A DNA stretch of 64,000 nucleotides, taken from assembly GCA_963693085.1 (NCBI GenBank), contig OY856409.1, positions 1,335,543,415-1,335,607,414 of the forward strand, written 5' to 3'. The first letter of the stretch is position 1; every line of letters begins with the position of its first letter. The notes beneath the pieces were generated by a model. That model did not search any database and had not been told where the DNA came from. It saw nothing but the letters and a program-made list of their open reading frames with translations. Shown piece by piece: positions 36,515-47,086 of this stretch. Both the position numbers and the translations under genes were made by a program. This DNA comes from Alisma plantago-aquatica (taxonomy: Eukaryota > Streptophyta > Magnoliopsida > Alismatales > Alismataceae).

Positions 36515-37433
36515 TATATATATATCAAATATAATACATTCCATCCTTTTTGTGTCTGCCTTGACAACTAATCCAGTTTTTTCTTTTAACTATTACATAT
36601 ATGTTTGTCGTTAGTTTCTTTTGAAAATCTATTTGCTTCCAACAATAATGCAATCATGAGTTAAATTCTTCTCGAAGTTCTATTTCATTACATTGTTTGC
36701 ATGTTATTATTAATGGATTCCTTCTAAAACTTATCTTTAAAAGAATCCATAGCTTGCCCACAGAAAATTATCCAACTTTGCTCTATCATAAATACCAAAT
36801 CACTAAATATGATATCCCTAAGTCATTCTAAACACCAAGTACAATATTAAAATAAGTAGATGTAGATCTATGTCGAGTCAATCCAAAGTATTATTTTTTT
36901 TCTAGAAAGATTCTTTTGTTTGTTTATTTGTTTGTTTTTTGTGTGGAAAAATGAGTATGTTTCATGCATAACAACATGCAATTCTACATATATCTATACC
37001 TAAACCAAGCTCATTCATGAGATAATGAATTTCCTCTAATTTTTTTATAGAATTTTACTATATATACTTATTGATAATATTTGACACACAAATAATGTTT
37101 CATGTATAGTAACAACTAAATTCTACATAGAGATAAAGAGATCATTCATGACCGAGACAAATTTTCCAATGACATTTGTGTTTTTCAACAATATAATTAA
37201 TCTAAATATTTTCAATTGGTAATTATTTCATTTCAACCATGTTTCCTGTATAATAACTCAAAAATATACTTATATGTATTTAGATATCGATCTACTTAAA
37301 TAATTTATGATGTCTTATTTATGACAAAAATTTAATTCCCTTATATTTGACATTGTCAATAAACTAAATTTTGTTAAATAATGACATTTTGCTACAATCA
37401 TTAGTCACTACAATAGGATGTATGCTACTACTT
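36515..37433. other. Gene-free AT-rich flank of the CACTA element
   Basis: No ORF or repeat of note. It ends in CTT (37431-37433), the left target duplication of the CACTA element. Confidence 0.5.
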
Positions 37434-37905
37434 CACTAGTACATAATCGACCTTTAGTGTCGGTTATTTAAGGCCTTTAGTGTCGGTTTCTAAGCGACAC
37501 CTATGTGGGCGACGCTAAAAGCCCAGCCGTTACGCGTCGGTTCAAAAACCGACGCCAAAACCCTTCGCGCGCCAACGAAAACGCGCCAGCAGGGCACTAT
37601 AGGCATCAGTTATTACCTAAGAAACTGACGCCATATACCTTCGCTCCACAGAAGGGCGCCAACTTGGGAACTATAGGCGTCGGTTATTAGCTAATAACCG
37701 ACGCCATATAAGTTCCAACACGGCCGTGCTGGCCAGCATGGCCGTGGTGTCTGGTCCGCTGCCACGGCCGTGCTGTCCAGCACGGCCATGGTGTCTGGTC
37801 CGCTGCCACGGCCGTGGTGTTAAGGAAATAGACGTCGGTTTCTATTACAAACCGACACTGTAACTATTTGGCGTCGGTTTTATACAAATAACCGAAGCCT
37901 ATTTT
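37434..37905. repeat. Left CACTA end: TIR and subterminal palindromic units
   Basis: After the inverted repeat, TGTCGGTT or GCGTCGGTT alternates with its reverse complement AACCGACGCC, e.g. GTCGGTTATTAGCTAATAACCGAC at 37679-37702 as inverted arms, and again near 37830-37900. In En/Spm such subterminal repeats bind TNPA; here the role is inferred. Confidence 0.85.
37719..37820. repeat. 44-bp GC-rich tandem repeat with CACGGCCGTG palindromes
   Basis: CACGGCCGTG recurs at 37719, 37763 and 37807 with TGGTGTCTGGTCCGCTGC between copies. The same palindrome occurs at the opposite end of the element (46151-46200). Confidence 0.88.
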
Positions 37906-38290
37906 TTTTTTCTGTCAGTTTGCAGACCTGCTGTATGGCTGGTCGCAGGATGAGAAACCTACAGTTCAGTTATGAACTGCAGGTTTTACGAGATCCATTG
38001 ATATCAGCCAACAACAGGCCACAAATCTGCAAAATTAACAACAAAAATATTCACACATTTAACAATGCAACCTGGAGTTTCATTTGATTTTCACATTTAG
38101 AATCATTCATGTAGATAGCAATTTGTAGTTCCATTCATTTTCACATTCACACATATAGAAACATTCATATAGCAACCAACAGTTTCATTCATTTTCACTC
38201 AGACACATGTAGAAACATCCAGACATGTAGAAACATTCAGACATATATTATAATTCAGAAATTCATTTACAAAATATCATTCTTTAGTCA

Positions 38291-41200
38291 TTATTCACTA
38301 TCAACATCCCAATTATATCTTAAATCCCCCACTACTTGTATGGCTGTTGCCCATTCTTCTCTTACTTCATTTAATTCTCCCTTCGTATAGGGAGCATGTA
38401 CATCTGGTAAGGCCGTTCCTGTCGTGTGTTCAGTTTTAAACACATGTAAAGAGAATGATATATATATATATATAATTAATGAGCTATAAATAAGATTGAT
38501 ATATTTCATATTATCTAATGAGACTATATAATACCTCAGCAATACAATCGATGTCCAATGTGGCATATTTGATAATCATGTGCATAAATCACATCACATA
38601 GTATCCACATGCCCATCCGTTGTCTTGTGTAGGACACTATAAATTCAAACATACAAAATATTAAAAAATACAACTAATTAAGCATTGTTCACATAAATAA
38701 TATATACATATATTGCAGTCGGGAACTTACTTTCACGTTCTTCCAAATTATTGGCTGGTTCTTTTTCGTGGGGACCTTTCCTCCAGCCTTTTTGAACTCA
38801 TCAAAACCCCTACATGTTAATGTAACACAATATATTGCATAATTAAATAGTAATGTAATAACATATGTTAACGGATATGAAAATGAAATATTTTTCACCG
38901 GAATAATGTCATTTTCATTATGTGTCCATATTTTGAATTCAATTTACTACCCTTAGGATCTAGATAATAGACAGTGAACGTCTCGGGGACAATAACCAGT
39001 AACTCCCAATGCATACCACTAGAGGTAAAAAAGTTAAAAATTAATAACTCAAAATCTACAATAAAAATGTAATTTTCTTAAGTCCAAATTATAATAAGCA
39101 AAGTAAACTTACTCTACATTGAATGGAGCCATTATCATCGTCTTCTTATTTTGAACAAAAATTGAAAAAGCCTCACATCAGTATTGTTGAACTGAAGGAG
39201 GGTCTTTAGCTACTAGACTAATCAAAGATGGAATTAAAAATCCTACATGTTCGAATGCAAAATCTGCACATATCTTGTCTAAGTAGCTGTAAAATATGTA
39301 TTAATTACACATGCATTAATAAATAAGAAACCAGATCACCAGAATAAGCAAAGGTATATGGATGTATAAAGAAGATCTCACCTTATCCATAGCTCTATCA
39401 CAGATGTATTTAGCCAATCATATCGAAACAACTCCAAAATATCTTGTATAAATAGTTTGCTTTCGTATGATTGACCTGCAACATATGAATATATAGAAAC
39501 AGTTATAGGGCAATTTATATCATGTTCGCCTAACCATATTGCCATACCCCTACAGTTAGGACCTAACGGGACAGTTAGGTCCTGTGGAACCCAACTGGGT
39601 AATGTAGGAGGTGGAAGTGGAGGCCTAGATGTTGTGAGTGTCTTCTTTTTAACCTGTATATATATATTATAATTTCAGATAAACTGACATCATATACACA
39701 TACTAACAATTTAACGTAATGTAAATTTACCATACAATTTCAGTAAAGATGACATCCACTTTTAGCCACAATATCACTCTGCCTAGTGCCTCACCAAGTG
39801 TTTCACAATCTGGGTGGGCATATGGCAATGGAAGATCCATCCACTTGGGAAATATATGTACCGGGCTCACACGAATCCAACCAGCTGGTAATGGAGACCC
39901 GTGAAACAGTTCCCCTGGTAGGGATGGGTAAGCTGACGCCTCTGCAACGACATATTCATTTACTTTTAGACGGCATGGCTTCAACCCCTACAAATTTTTG
40001 TGTAAAGAATGTTATATACATATATACATATCATCTTGAAAACATATCATCTTGAATTAAAAAACTAGTTACTATATCATAAAAATACTTACAGTGGATG
40101 TGCTAGGTGGTGGGTCTATAGGATTACTCCCAACCTCGCAGTAGGAGTAGAGCGGGATGCTATGATAGGTACTGTCTGCTGAGTAGCAGTCTGAGATGCC
40201 TGCCACTTTTTCAGTGCTTCTTCCAGTTTCCTATCAACTAGCTTATGTACCTATACATGGATAAAAGAAACGTTAGCTTCTAATTATTGAATTCTCTTTT
40301 TACAGTAACATTATAAAGAAAGAATATGTTACCTCTTCTTGTGAAAGTCCTACTTTTGGGACATGTTTGCACTGGGATGGCCCAAAAAAAGATTTGATGC
40401 CCACACCAGCGCCTGCAGCCCTAACACATCCAGGATGCTCTGGGTTACCCAGAGCAACTGTCAATTCATCCCTTGTGCCCTCAGGGATGAACTTGCCTTA
40501 TTTCCTCAGCTCGTGCAGCTCCCGCTAATAGGAAATTTTTTTTTTTAATTAAGTAAACACCACAAATAATCAATATTTTAACGATTGCTATAAGAGTTGT
40601 ATTTTACCATTTTTGCAGCCGCCTCAGCAGTTGCGGGCTTCCTTATTTCTCCCTTCTTAGTTTGCCTCCCAGCTATCCATATATCATGGCGAGGCAGAGG
40701 TGTGCTACCTACAGTGGAGGACTCCTGAGTAGAAGTAGACTGAGCAGTAGCCTCAGACTGTAGTCTTTGGCGAATGCCTGCATACCCCTTTGGACCCATT
40801 GTGTGGTCATACACATTCAGTGCACGCCTTGATCTTTGTGCCTCACTGAGGGCCTAGTTAGTATGCACATTAATGATTTGGTTAGTAACAGTAAATGTTA
40901 ATCTTGAATAGGTGAATACAACATATATTAATGAGATTGGGACTGACGTCTAATACCTTGAATTCATCTGTTTGTCTTGAAGCAACAAACGCGTCCCATT
41001 CTTCTTTGTCCAGGAAGTTCCACTGTTCAGTGGCTGTCTTCTTCCTCTTGTCAGCTTCTTTTATGTATTCTCGGGTGAGATTTGTCCTATAGTTCCTTAG
41101 GACTCTCCCACAGTGTTGCATCACGTATTTACGATGTAGCTTTTCATCCAATTCAAATATACTCTGCAAATTAGAATTGCTATTAACTAGTATCCAAAAA

Positions 41201-41695
41201 ATTAGTAATCTACAAAATATAATTGCAAATTAATAATAACTCACGCATAAATCCCTCCATATTACGTCTTTCTTCTCCTTAGAAACTTTATGCCAAGAAT
41301 CTATCATACAACCACAATGGCTGCGAGTAACATACCCAAGATATGAAACAAATGAATTGCGATTCACACCAGATGCATTTCCTGTATTATCAAAATCCAC
41401 AACAAGTTTGGGTCCATTGCCCTTTTGCGCTATTAACTTCTTCATCATAGTGATGCCCCTTCTCCTGTCAACTTTTTGGTGTTGCTGATCAAGTGCCTCA
41501 AGTGCTTCAGATGGTACATGTGCATCATCAACCTAAAATTTGACAAAATAAACACATTTACAAGATATAACTATAAATGGACATATAGATATAAATATAT
41601 GATATATTTTTAAAACTTACATTGTGAGGCGGCGCATTGATGTCCTCACCCTCACGGTAATCATCAGCACGGTCATCAGGAGAATGCTCAGCCAT
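38291..41695 (-). pseudogene. CACTA second gene: Transposase_24 domain with C-terminal Ulp1-type cysteine protease
   Basis: Thirteen exons can be traced by GT-AG borders and phase: 41695-41621, 41532-41245, 41163-40957, 40853-40608, 40524-40333, 40250-40093, 39987-39736, 39653-39382, 39286-39113, 39018-38899, 38809-38731, 38636-38535 and about 38418-38291; ~760 codons. ATG opens MAEHSPDDRADDYREGED. Exons 2-4 match plant Transposase_24 (NRNSFVSYLG, WRDLC, FVASRQTDEFK, MGPKGYAG). Exon 7 (PYAHPDCETLGEALG) resembles DUF8039. The end is a C48/Ulp1 fold: MHWELLV (His 39011-39009), YYLDP (Asp 38960-38958), PTQDNGWACGYYVM (Gln; Cys 38609-38607). Breaks: TAA 40500-40498, TGA 39180-39178, TGA 38591-38589 and a frameshift in exon 6. 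The last exon's phase is uncertain. Likely roles, by family: element DNA binding and a SUMO/ubiquitin-like protease. Confidence 0.8.
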
Positions 41696-41702
41696 CTGAA
41701 AA

Positions 41703-41935
41703 TTCACATTCACATTGTAAAGTTTACATTGTAAAGTAATTCAAATTGTAAAGCTCACATTGTAAAGTTCACATTCACATTGTAAAGTAATTCACATTGT
41801 AAAGTTCACATTATAAAGTAATTCACATTATAAAATTCACATTTTAAAGTTCACATTCACATTGTAAAGTTCACATTATAAAGTAATTCACATTGTAAAG
41901 TTCACATTCACATTGTAAAGTTCACATTCAGAAAA
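41703..41935. repeat. Minisatellite of CACATTGTAAAGTT units between the two CACTA genes
   Basis: Units of CACATTGTAAAGTT, with variants CACATTATAAAGTAATT and an extra CACATT, repeat about 15 times in the 276-bp spacer between the TNP2 stop (41972) and the start of the second gene (41695). It lies where the first gene's 3' UTR and second gene's promoter should be. Confidence 0.88.
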
Positions 41936-41971
41936 ATAAAACATATAAAAAAACATTGTATAAACATGCCT

Positions 41972-44900
41972 CTAATATTGCGATTTTTTATCAATTAACA
42001 ATCCTTCATTGTGATCTCCGCACACATACAAGTCATCATTAACTTCAATATTTGCTGGTGTTGGCAACCCAACTGAGAATGGACTGGAGTCATCATACTT
42101 ATCATAGTACTGTTCTTCATCTATAAGATCTTCAATGATCTGTCTTTTACCATGAAGAACAACCGACCATTTATCATTTGCAGGATCATCGATATAAAAT
42201 ACTTGTTTCGCATGTGATGCCAATATGAATGGTTCATCCTTCTCGCCAATCTTTTCAAAGTTCACTAAAGTGAAACCCAATTCATCCACTATAACTCCTT
42301 TGGTGTTATCAACCCAATTACATTTGAAGAGCGGAATTATAAAATCTATGTAGTCAAACTCCCATATGTCTTCAATGACACCGTAATATGACATTTTAGC
42401 TTCACGTGGACTCTTATCCTTTGCACGTGCAAAAAACATAGTCGATGCTTGAAGGGTGACCCCACTGTTTTGTACGACACTCTTATCATCTTGGCGCTTA
42501 GTGTAATATGTGAATCCATTAATGTCATACCCTTCATAAGACATAACAGTCAATTTTGGTGTAAAGGCGAGGCATTTGATAGTTTCAGTAATATCATCTG
42601 GTGTTTGAGATAGTTGACGTAAGACTTTATTTTCAAACCACTTAATAAATGTCTTGTTATGCTCTCTAGCAAGCCACATTGTATTGGCTCGAGGATATTG
42701 TCTCTTGATGAAATTGGTATGTTCCTCGATATAAACGTTCACTTCGTCCATGTTGTGTAAAATATACAAGTGACCTTGTTCCAACTGCTCACGGCTGATT
42801 ACTTTCACACGTGATCCCAAAATTCCTTTGCCAAATTGCTCGTCAATATTCTTGTCATTATCAGGAGTGTCATTACCACTGAGAAAGTCATTGCAAAAAT
42901 CCATAACCTCTCTCGCCACATAACCCTCAATAATACTCCCTTCAGACCGATAACGGTTTCGAACATCTCTTTTAAAAACGCTCATGTATCGTTCAAAGGG
43001 ATACATCCAATGTAAGAAAACTGGTCCCAACATTTTCACTTCCCTAGTCAAGTGGACAACAAGATGTACCATGATATCAAAGAATGACGGAGGAAAATAC
43101 ATCTCAAGCTGACATAGGGTAACAACCACTTCTCTTTGCAATTTATCGAGAGTATCAGGGTCAATAACTTTGCTGCACAGACTGTTGAAAAAGAAACAAA
43201 GTCTGGTGATTGCAAACCTTACATGCTTCGGCAATATAGATCTAATTGCCACAGGCAATATTTGTTGCATTAGAGTGTGACAATCATGAGATTTAAGACC
43301 TATCAACTTCAGATATTTCATTGATACCAATCTACGGATGTTGGATGAGTAACCCTGTGGCACCTTAACATTTACCAAACATTCACAAAAAGCTTTCTTC
43401 TCCTTTCTAGACAATGTGTAACAAGCGGGAGGTAAGTATGTTCTACGATTTCCCATTTCATGAAATTCTGTTAATTCTGACCTTATTCCCATTTCACGTA
43501 TGTCCAGTCTGGATTTTATCCCATCTTTAGTCTTACCTGGTATATTCAACAAAGTACCGATGACATTATCACAGACATTTTTCTCAACATGCATGACATC
43601 GATACAATGCCTGACTGTCAAAGAACTCTAATAAGGAAGATCCCAAAATATTGACTTCTTGAATAAAGATTTGTCACTCCGTGTGGCCATAGTACATTGT
43701 GATCTCTTACCAAATTCATTGACAAAGTCTTTTACTCTTTCATAAACAACCTCCCTTGGTATAGGTTTAGGTGCACTCCGTTCCTCACTCAATCCATTGA
43801 ATGCTTTGCGCTTCCTACGATACAGATGGAATTTTGGAAGAAACCTTCGATGACCGAGATATACAGTCTTACCACCATGTTTTAGTCTTGTTGAATCAGT
43901 GTTCTCTTCACATATAGGACACGCTTTAGCTCCTTTGACACTATATCCAGACAAATTCTCATATGCTGGAAAGTCATTAATAGTGCAAAACAACATAGCA
44001 TGCAAATGAAATGTCTCTCTTCGTGAAGCATCATAGGTCATCACACCTTCACCCCAAAGTTTCTTTAAGTCATCAATCAGAGGTTCAAGATAAACATCGA
44101 TGTCATTTCTAGGTTGTTTAGGGCCCGATATCAACAACGACAACATTACGTACTTATTTTTCATACACAGCCAGGGAGGAAGATTGTATATAACAAGCAT
44201 GACTGGCCAAGTGCTATGTTGGCTGCTCAATGTCCCGTACGGATTCATCCCGTCTTTACAAAGCCCAAGTCTTAGATTCTTGACTTCTTCACCAAATTCA
44301 GGGTACAATAGATCAATCTTCTTCCACTGTGGGGAATCATACGCATGTCGTAGGATCCCATCATTATTTTTCTTAACATCTGCATGCCACCTCAAATTAT
44401 TCGCATCTATCGGATTGGCAAACAAGCGTTGAAACCATGATATTATAGGTAGATACCACATCACCTTGGCAGGAGAACCAGTTTTGGACTCCCTCAAAGT
44501 CATCAATTTATACCGTGACGCACCACATTTTGGACAATCTTTCAAATCCGCATAGTCCTTTTGAAATAATACACAATCATTCGGGCATGTGTGTATCTTC
44601 TTGGCATCCATTCCCATTGGGCACAACAATTTCTTTACCTAGTATGTTGAGATTGGCAGCTTGTTTCCTTCAGGAAGCATTTCTTTCAACAAAGACAACA
44701 ATGACGTGAAGCTTTTATCGCTCCATCTATTGTTAGCTTTCAGCTTATACAATCTCAACACAGCGCTAAGCTTCGTAAACTTAGTACAACCTGTGTATAA
44801 CGACATCTCAGCATCATGCACAATGTTTCTAAAAATGGGAGGTGGATCAGTGTGCTCTACCCCACAACTATTCAGCATCGCATCAACGATGTCTACTGGA

Positions 44901-45223
44901 ACTGGTTCATTCACATCTACGTCATCGTAGGCAATTTCTTCTTCCACACAAGCACTGCTATCGACATCCACTGGTTTCGGGATTGAAATCTCTCCATGCC
45001 AGTGCCATTATGTATAGCCTTGTATAATCCCGTTGCACATGACATGACTTTTGATTTCGTCACCAGTGTTGACTTTCAAGTTGTTACCGCAATACCTACA
45101 TGGACAATAGAACCTATCTCCAGGTTGTTTCCTATGTTCCTCGACAAATCTAATAAACTGGTCAAGACCAGAAATAAACTCTGGGGTGCAGCGATTGCGA
45201 ATGGACATCCTTGATCTATCCAT
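41972..45223 (-). pseudogene. TNP2-type CACTA transposase, one frame with three premature stops
   Basis: From ATG at 45223 (MDRSRMSIRN, the usual TNP2 start) one frame runs 1084 codons to TAG at 41974-41972. Order: Transposase-associated domain with zinc-like CPCRYCGN (residues ~35-45); TNP2 core ~240-450, including LGLCKDGMNPYG, STWPVMLVIYNLPPWLCM, NDIDVYLEPLIDDL, FPAYENLSGYS, CPICEENTDS and HRRFLP; DVMHVEKNVCDN ~542; DUF4218 ~640-760 (WMYPFERYM); DUF4216 ~910-1030 (FIIPLFKCNWVD). Stops: TAA 45010-45008 (codon 72), TAG 44641-44639 (195) and TAG 43630-43628 (532, where the family has Trp after LPY). There are no frameshifts. It cuts and joins element ends in the nucleus. No introns are needed to read it. 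Confidence 0.93.
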
Positions 45224-45332
45224 TCTATGATCAAAGAGAAAACAAGTATATATTACAACAAGATTAGGGTCTAGGGTTAACAAATACATGTGATGTCATT
45301 ATTATATATAATAAATGTGTACCACCTATCCC

Positions 45333-45530
45333 ATTCTTGAACACCTAATCTCACTAGTAAGTCTATAATGGGTATTGGGTTTTCAAGAAAATTTCGGCAG
45401 CATTTCCCCGCTGTTCTCCAAGTACATATGTACTTAGAGAACAAACGGGGAAATGCTGCCGAAATTTTCTTGAAAACCCAATATACATTATACACTTACA
45501 TCCTAAGCGAGATTAGGTGTTCAAGAACAG
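45333..45530. repeat. ~95-bp-arm inverted repeat upstream of the transposase start
   Basis: Centre AGTACATATGTACT at 45421-45434. The inner arms are near perfect: TTGGGTTTTCAAGAAAATTT continuing CGGCAGCATTTCCCCG at 45375-45410, mirrored at 45446-45482. Outer arms TTCTTGAACACCTAATCTC and GAGATTAGGTGTTCAAGAA also pair, with a small indel between. It lies 110 bp before the ATG, in the likely leader or promoter; a transcript would fold into one long hairpin. It could instead be a small foldback insertion. Confidence 0.88.
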
Positions 45531-45547
45531 TCCCAAACCAGGGACTA

Positions 45548-45580
45548 TCCAAGATTTACTCCTAATGAGTAAATCTTGGA
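45548..45580. repeat. Perfect 14-bp hairpin next to the long inverted repeat
   Basis: TCCAAGATTTACTC, loop CTAAT, then GAGTAAATCTTGGA: arms pair completely. Confidence 0.9.
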
Positions 45581-46129
45581 CGAGTTTCTAGGCCAACAAA
45601 TAATGTGTTGTCATTCTTATACCTAAAATCCTAGTTGTCATTCAAAGCATGTCACATGTGTGCATTACAATTCATCATTAAGTAAGAAGGGTGATTAGGA
45701 TTCTCACCAAGAACGGGTTTTGATTTTCTATACAATTTTATAAAAAATGCACATGTATGCATATATATACTATACTTTTTGGAACCTTTATACATATCTG
45801 AACACCCTAAATAACCATACTAAACACCCAAATACTTTATAACACGACTATAAAACAATGATTATAGCTAAACTATTAAACAATAGACTTGTCACACATA
45901 AAACACCCTATACAACTATACAACAAAAAAGTATTAAGATATGCATGATACAATAACTATTTTACATCACATTACAGCAGACTTATCATTGATACCTTAC
46001 TAACTTATTGCTATATTTACATATCATCACTTGATCAAAAATTACAGCAGTACATTTAACCAAAGTATGCATTCTAAAATCTATGTCATGATTAGTTACA
46101 TGTAATTTACTTAAAAAAAATAAAAAAAT

Positions 46130-46600
46130 GCCCAACAGCAGCCTGGGTAGCACGGCCGTGTGGTCGGCCAACACAGCCACGGCCGTGCCAGCCCACACGG
46201 CCATGGTTGCTGTTGGTAAGGAGAGGGAGAAGAAAGAAGAAGAGCAGGGCGGAGCAGAGGAAGAAGGAAGAAGGCCGTGGTTGCCTTGGTACCGCCCAAG
46301 CAGCCACCGGAGTAGAGGAAGAAGGAAGAAGGAAGGGCAGGCATACCTTGAGGGCAGAGGAGAGCAGCGACCGGAGCAAGGAGAGGAGCGGCGACAGAAG
46401 GGAGAGCAACAGGAGCGGCGGTGAGGGCACGGAGCAGCGGCGAGGGCACGGAGCAGGAGCACGGCCGCCAGTGAGCAGAGAGGGCAGGAGCAGGAGCACG
46501 GCCGCCGGTGAGCACGGAGCAGCGGCAAGGGCAGGAGCAGGAGCATGGAGGGCGCGAGCACGGAGCAACGACTGGCGGGGGCGAGTAAGAAAATCACCAG
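46130..46600. other. GC-rich block at the 5' side of the CACTA genes
   Basis: An island of high GC in AT-rich DNA. 46150-46205 carries CACGGCCGTG-type palindromes; 46425-46555 repeats GAGCAGCGGCGAGGGCACGG and GGAGCAGGAGCACGGCCGCC in units of roughly 55-65 bp. Open frames cross it in several registers on both strands, but all are low-complexity (Leu/Pro/Arg/Glu), so they are not called genes. By position it is the likely promoter region for the leftward transposase; a captured host fragment is an alternative. Confidence 0.55.
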
Positions 46601-46669
46601 ACCTAACTGAAATCGGGAATGAAACAGGGAAAGGGGAAGAGTCTCTCGCACTGGTGAGCTATTAAGTTG

Positions 46670-47086
46670 ACAATAAGCGTCGGTTATTCAAAATAACCGA
46701 CAACTAAACCAAAAGTGTCGGTTCTTTTCCAACAACCGACGCCTATACTAGATTATAGTCGTCGGTTTTTAACTAAAAGACAACCGACAACTATTCCTGT
46801 CCCGCGAATAACCTTTAGTCGTCGGTTATTCATTTATGAACCGACGCCATATGTCAAATTTTGGAGGTAACTTTTTCGCTGGAATTTTGGTTTTGGCGGT
46901 TGATTTTAGGTGTCGATTTTTTATTAATTAACCGACACTTAATAAAAGCGGTACCCGTGTCTGGTCGACCTTCATAGATTGAATGTCAGTTTATGTTATC
47001 AACTGACACTGTAGAGTTTAGGTGTCGGTTTATGTATACAACCGACACCTTGAAAAGTGATTTTATAAGCCATTTCTGTAGTAGTG
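46670..47086. repeat. Right CACTA end: subterminal palindromic units and TIR
   Basis: Seven units pair GTCGGTT with AACCGAC, e.g. GCGTCGGTTATTC/AAATAACCGACA at 46678-46706, GTCGTCGGTTATTCATTTATG/AACCGACGCC near 46817-46848, and GGTGTCGGTTTATG/ATACAACCGACACC near 47021-47050. The terminus TAGTAGTG ends at 47086. Confidence 0.88.

Larger units (their letters stand above)
37434..47086 (-). mobile_element. Complete CACTA (En/Spm) DNA transposon, 9653 bp
   Basis: The left end is CACTAGTACATAATCG and the right end, reverse-complemented, CACTACTACAGAAATG: 12 of 16 positions agree, starting with the diagnostic CACTA. CTT flanks both sides (37431-37433 and 47087-47089), the 3-bp duplication of this superfamily. 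Inside are subterminal CGGTT/AACCG palindromes at both ends, a GC-rich region near the right end, and two genes on the - strand: TNP2-type transposase first, a Transposase_24-Ulp1 gene second. Both genes carry stops, so mobility would need another copy's proteins. Structure and duplication are intact, so it is a fairly recent insertion. Confidence 0.95.

Noticed and set aside
37406..37433. CACTAC at 37406 as the left end of the CACTA element
   Set aside because: Only CACTAGTACA at 37434 matches the right terminus beyond CACTA and is flanked by CTT matching the right side.
41703..41935. Possible CRISPR-like array
   Set aside because: The units are directly abutting 14-bp repeats without unique spacers, in a eukaryotic transposon.
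45986..46665. Open frames up to 221 codons in the GC-rich CACTA block
   Set aside because: Three registers on the - strand and two on the + strand are open at once, all Leu/Pro- or Arg/Glu-rich; GC-rich low complexity, not a protein family.
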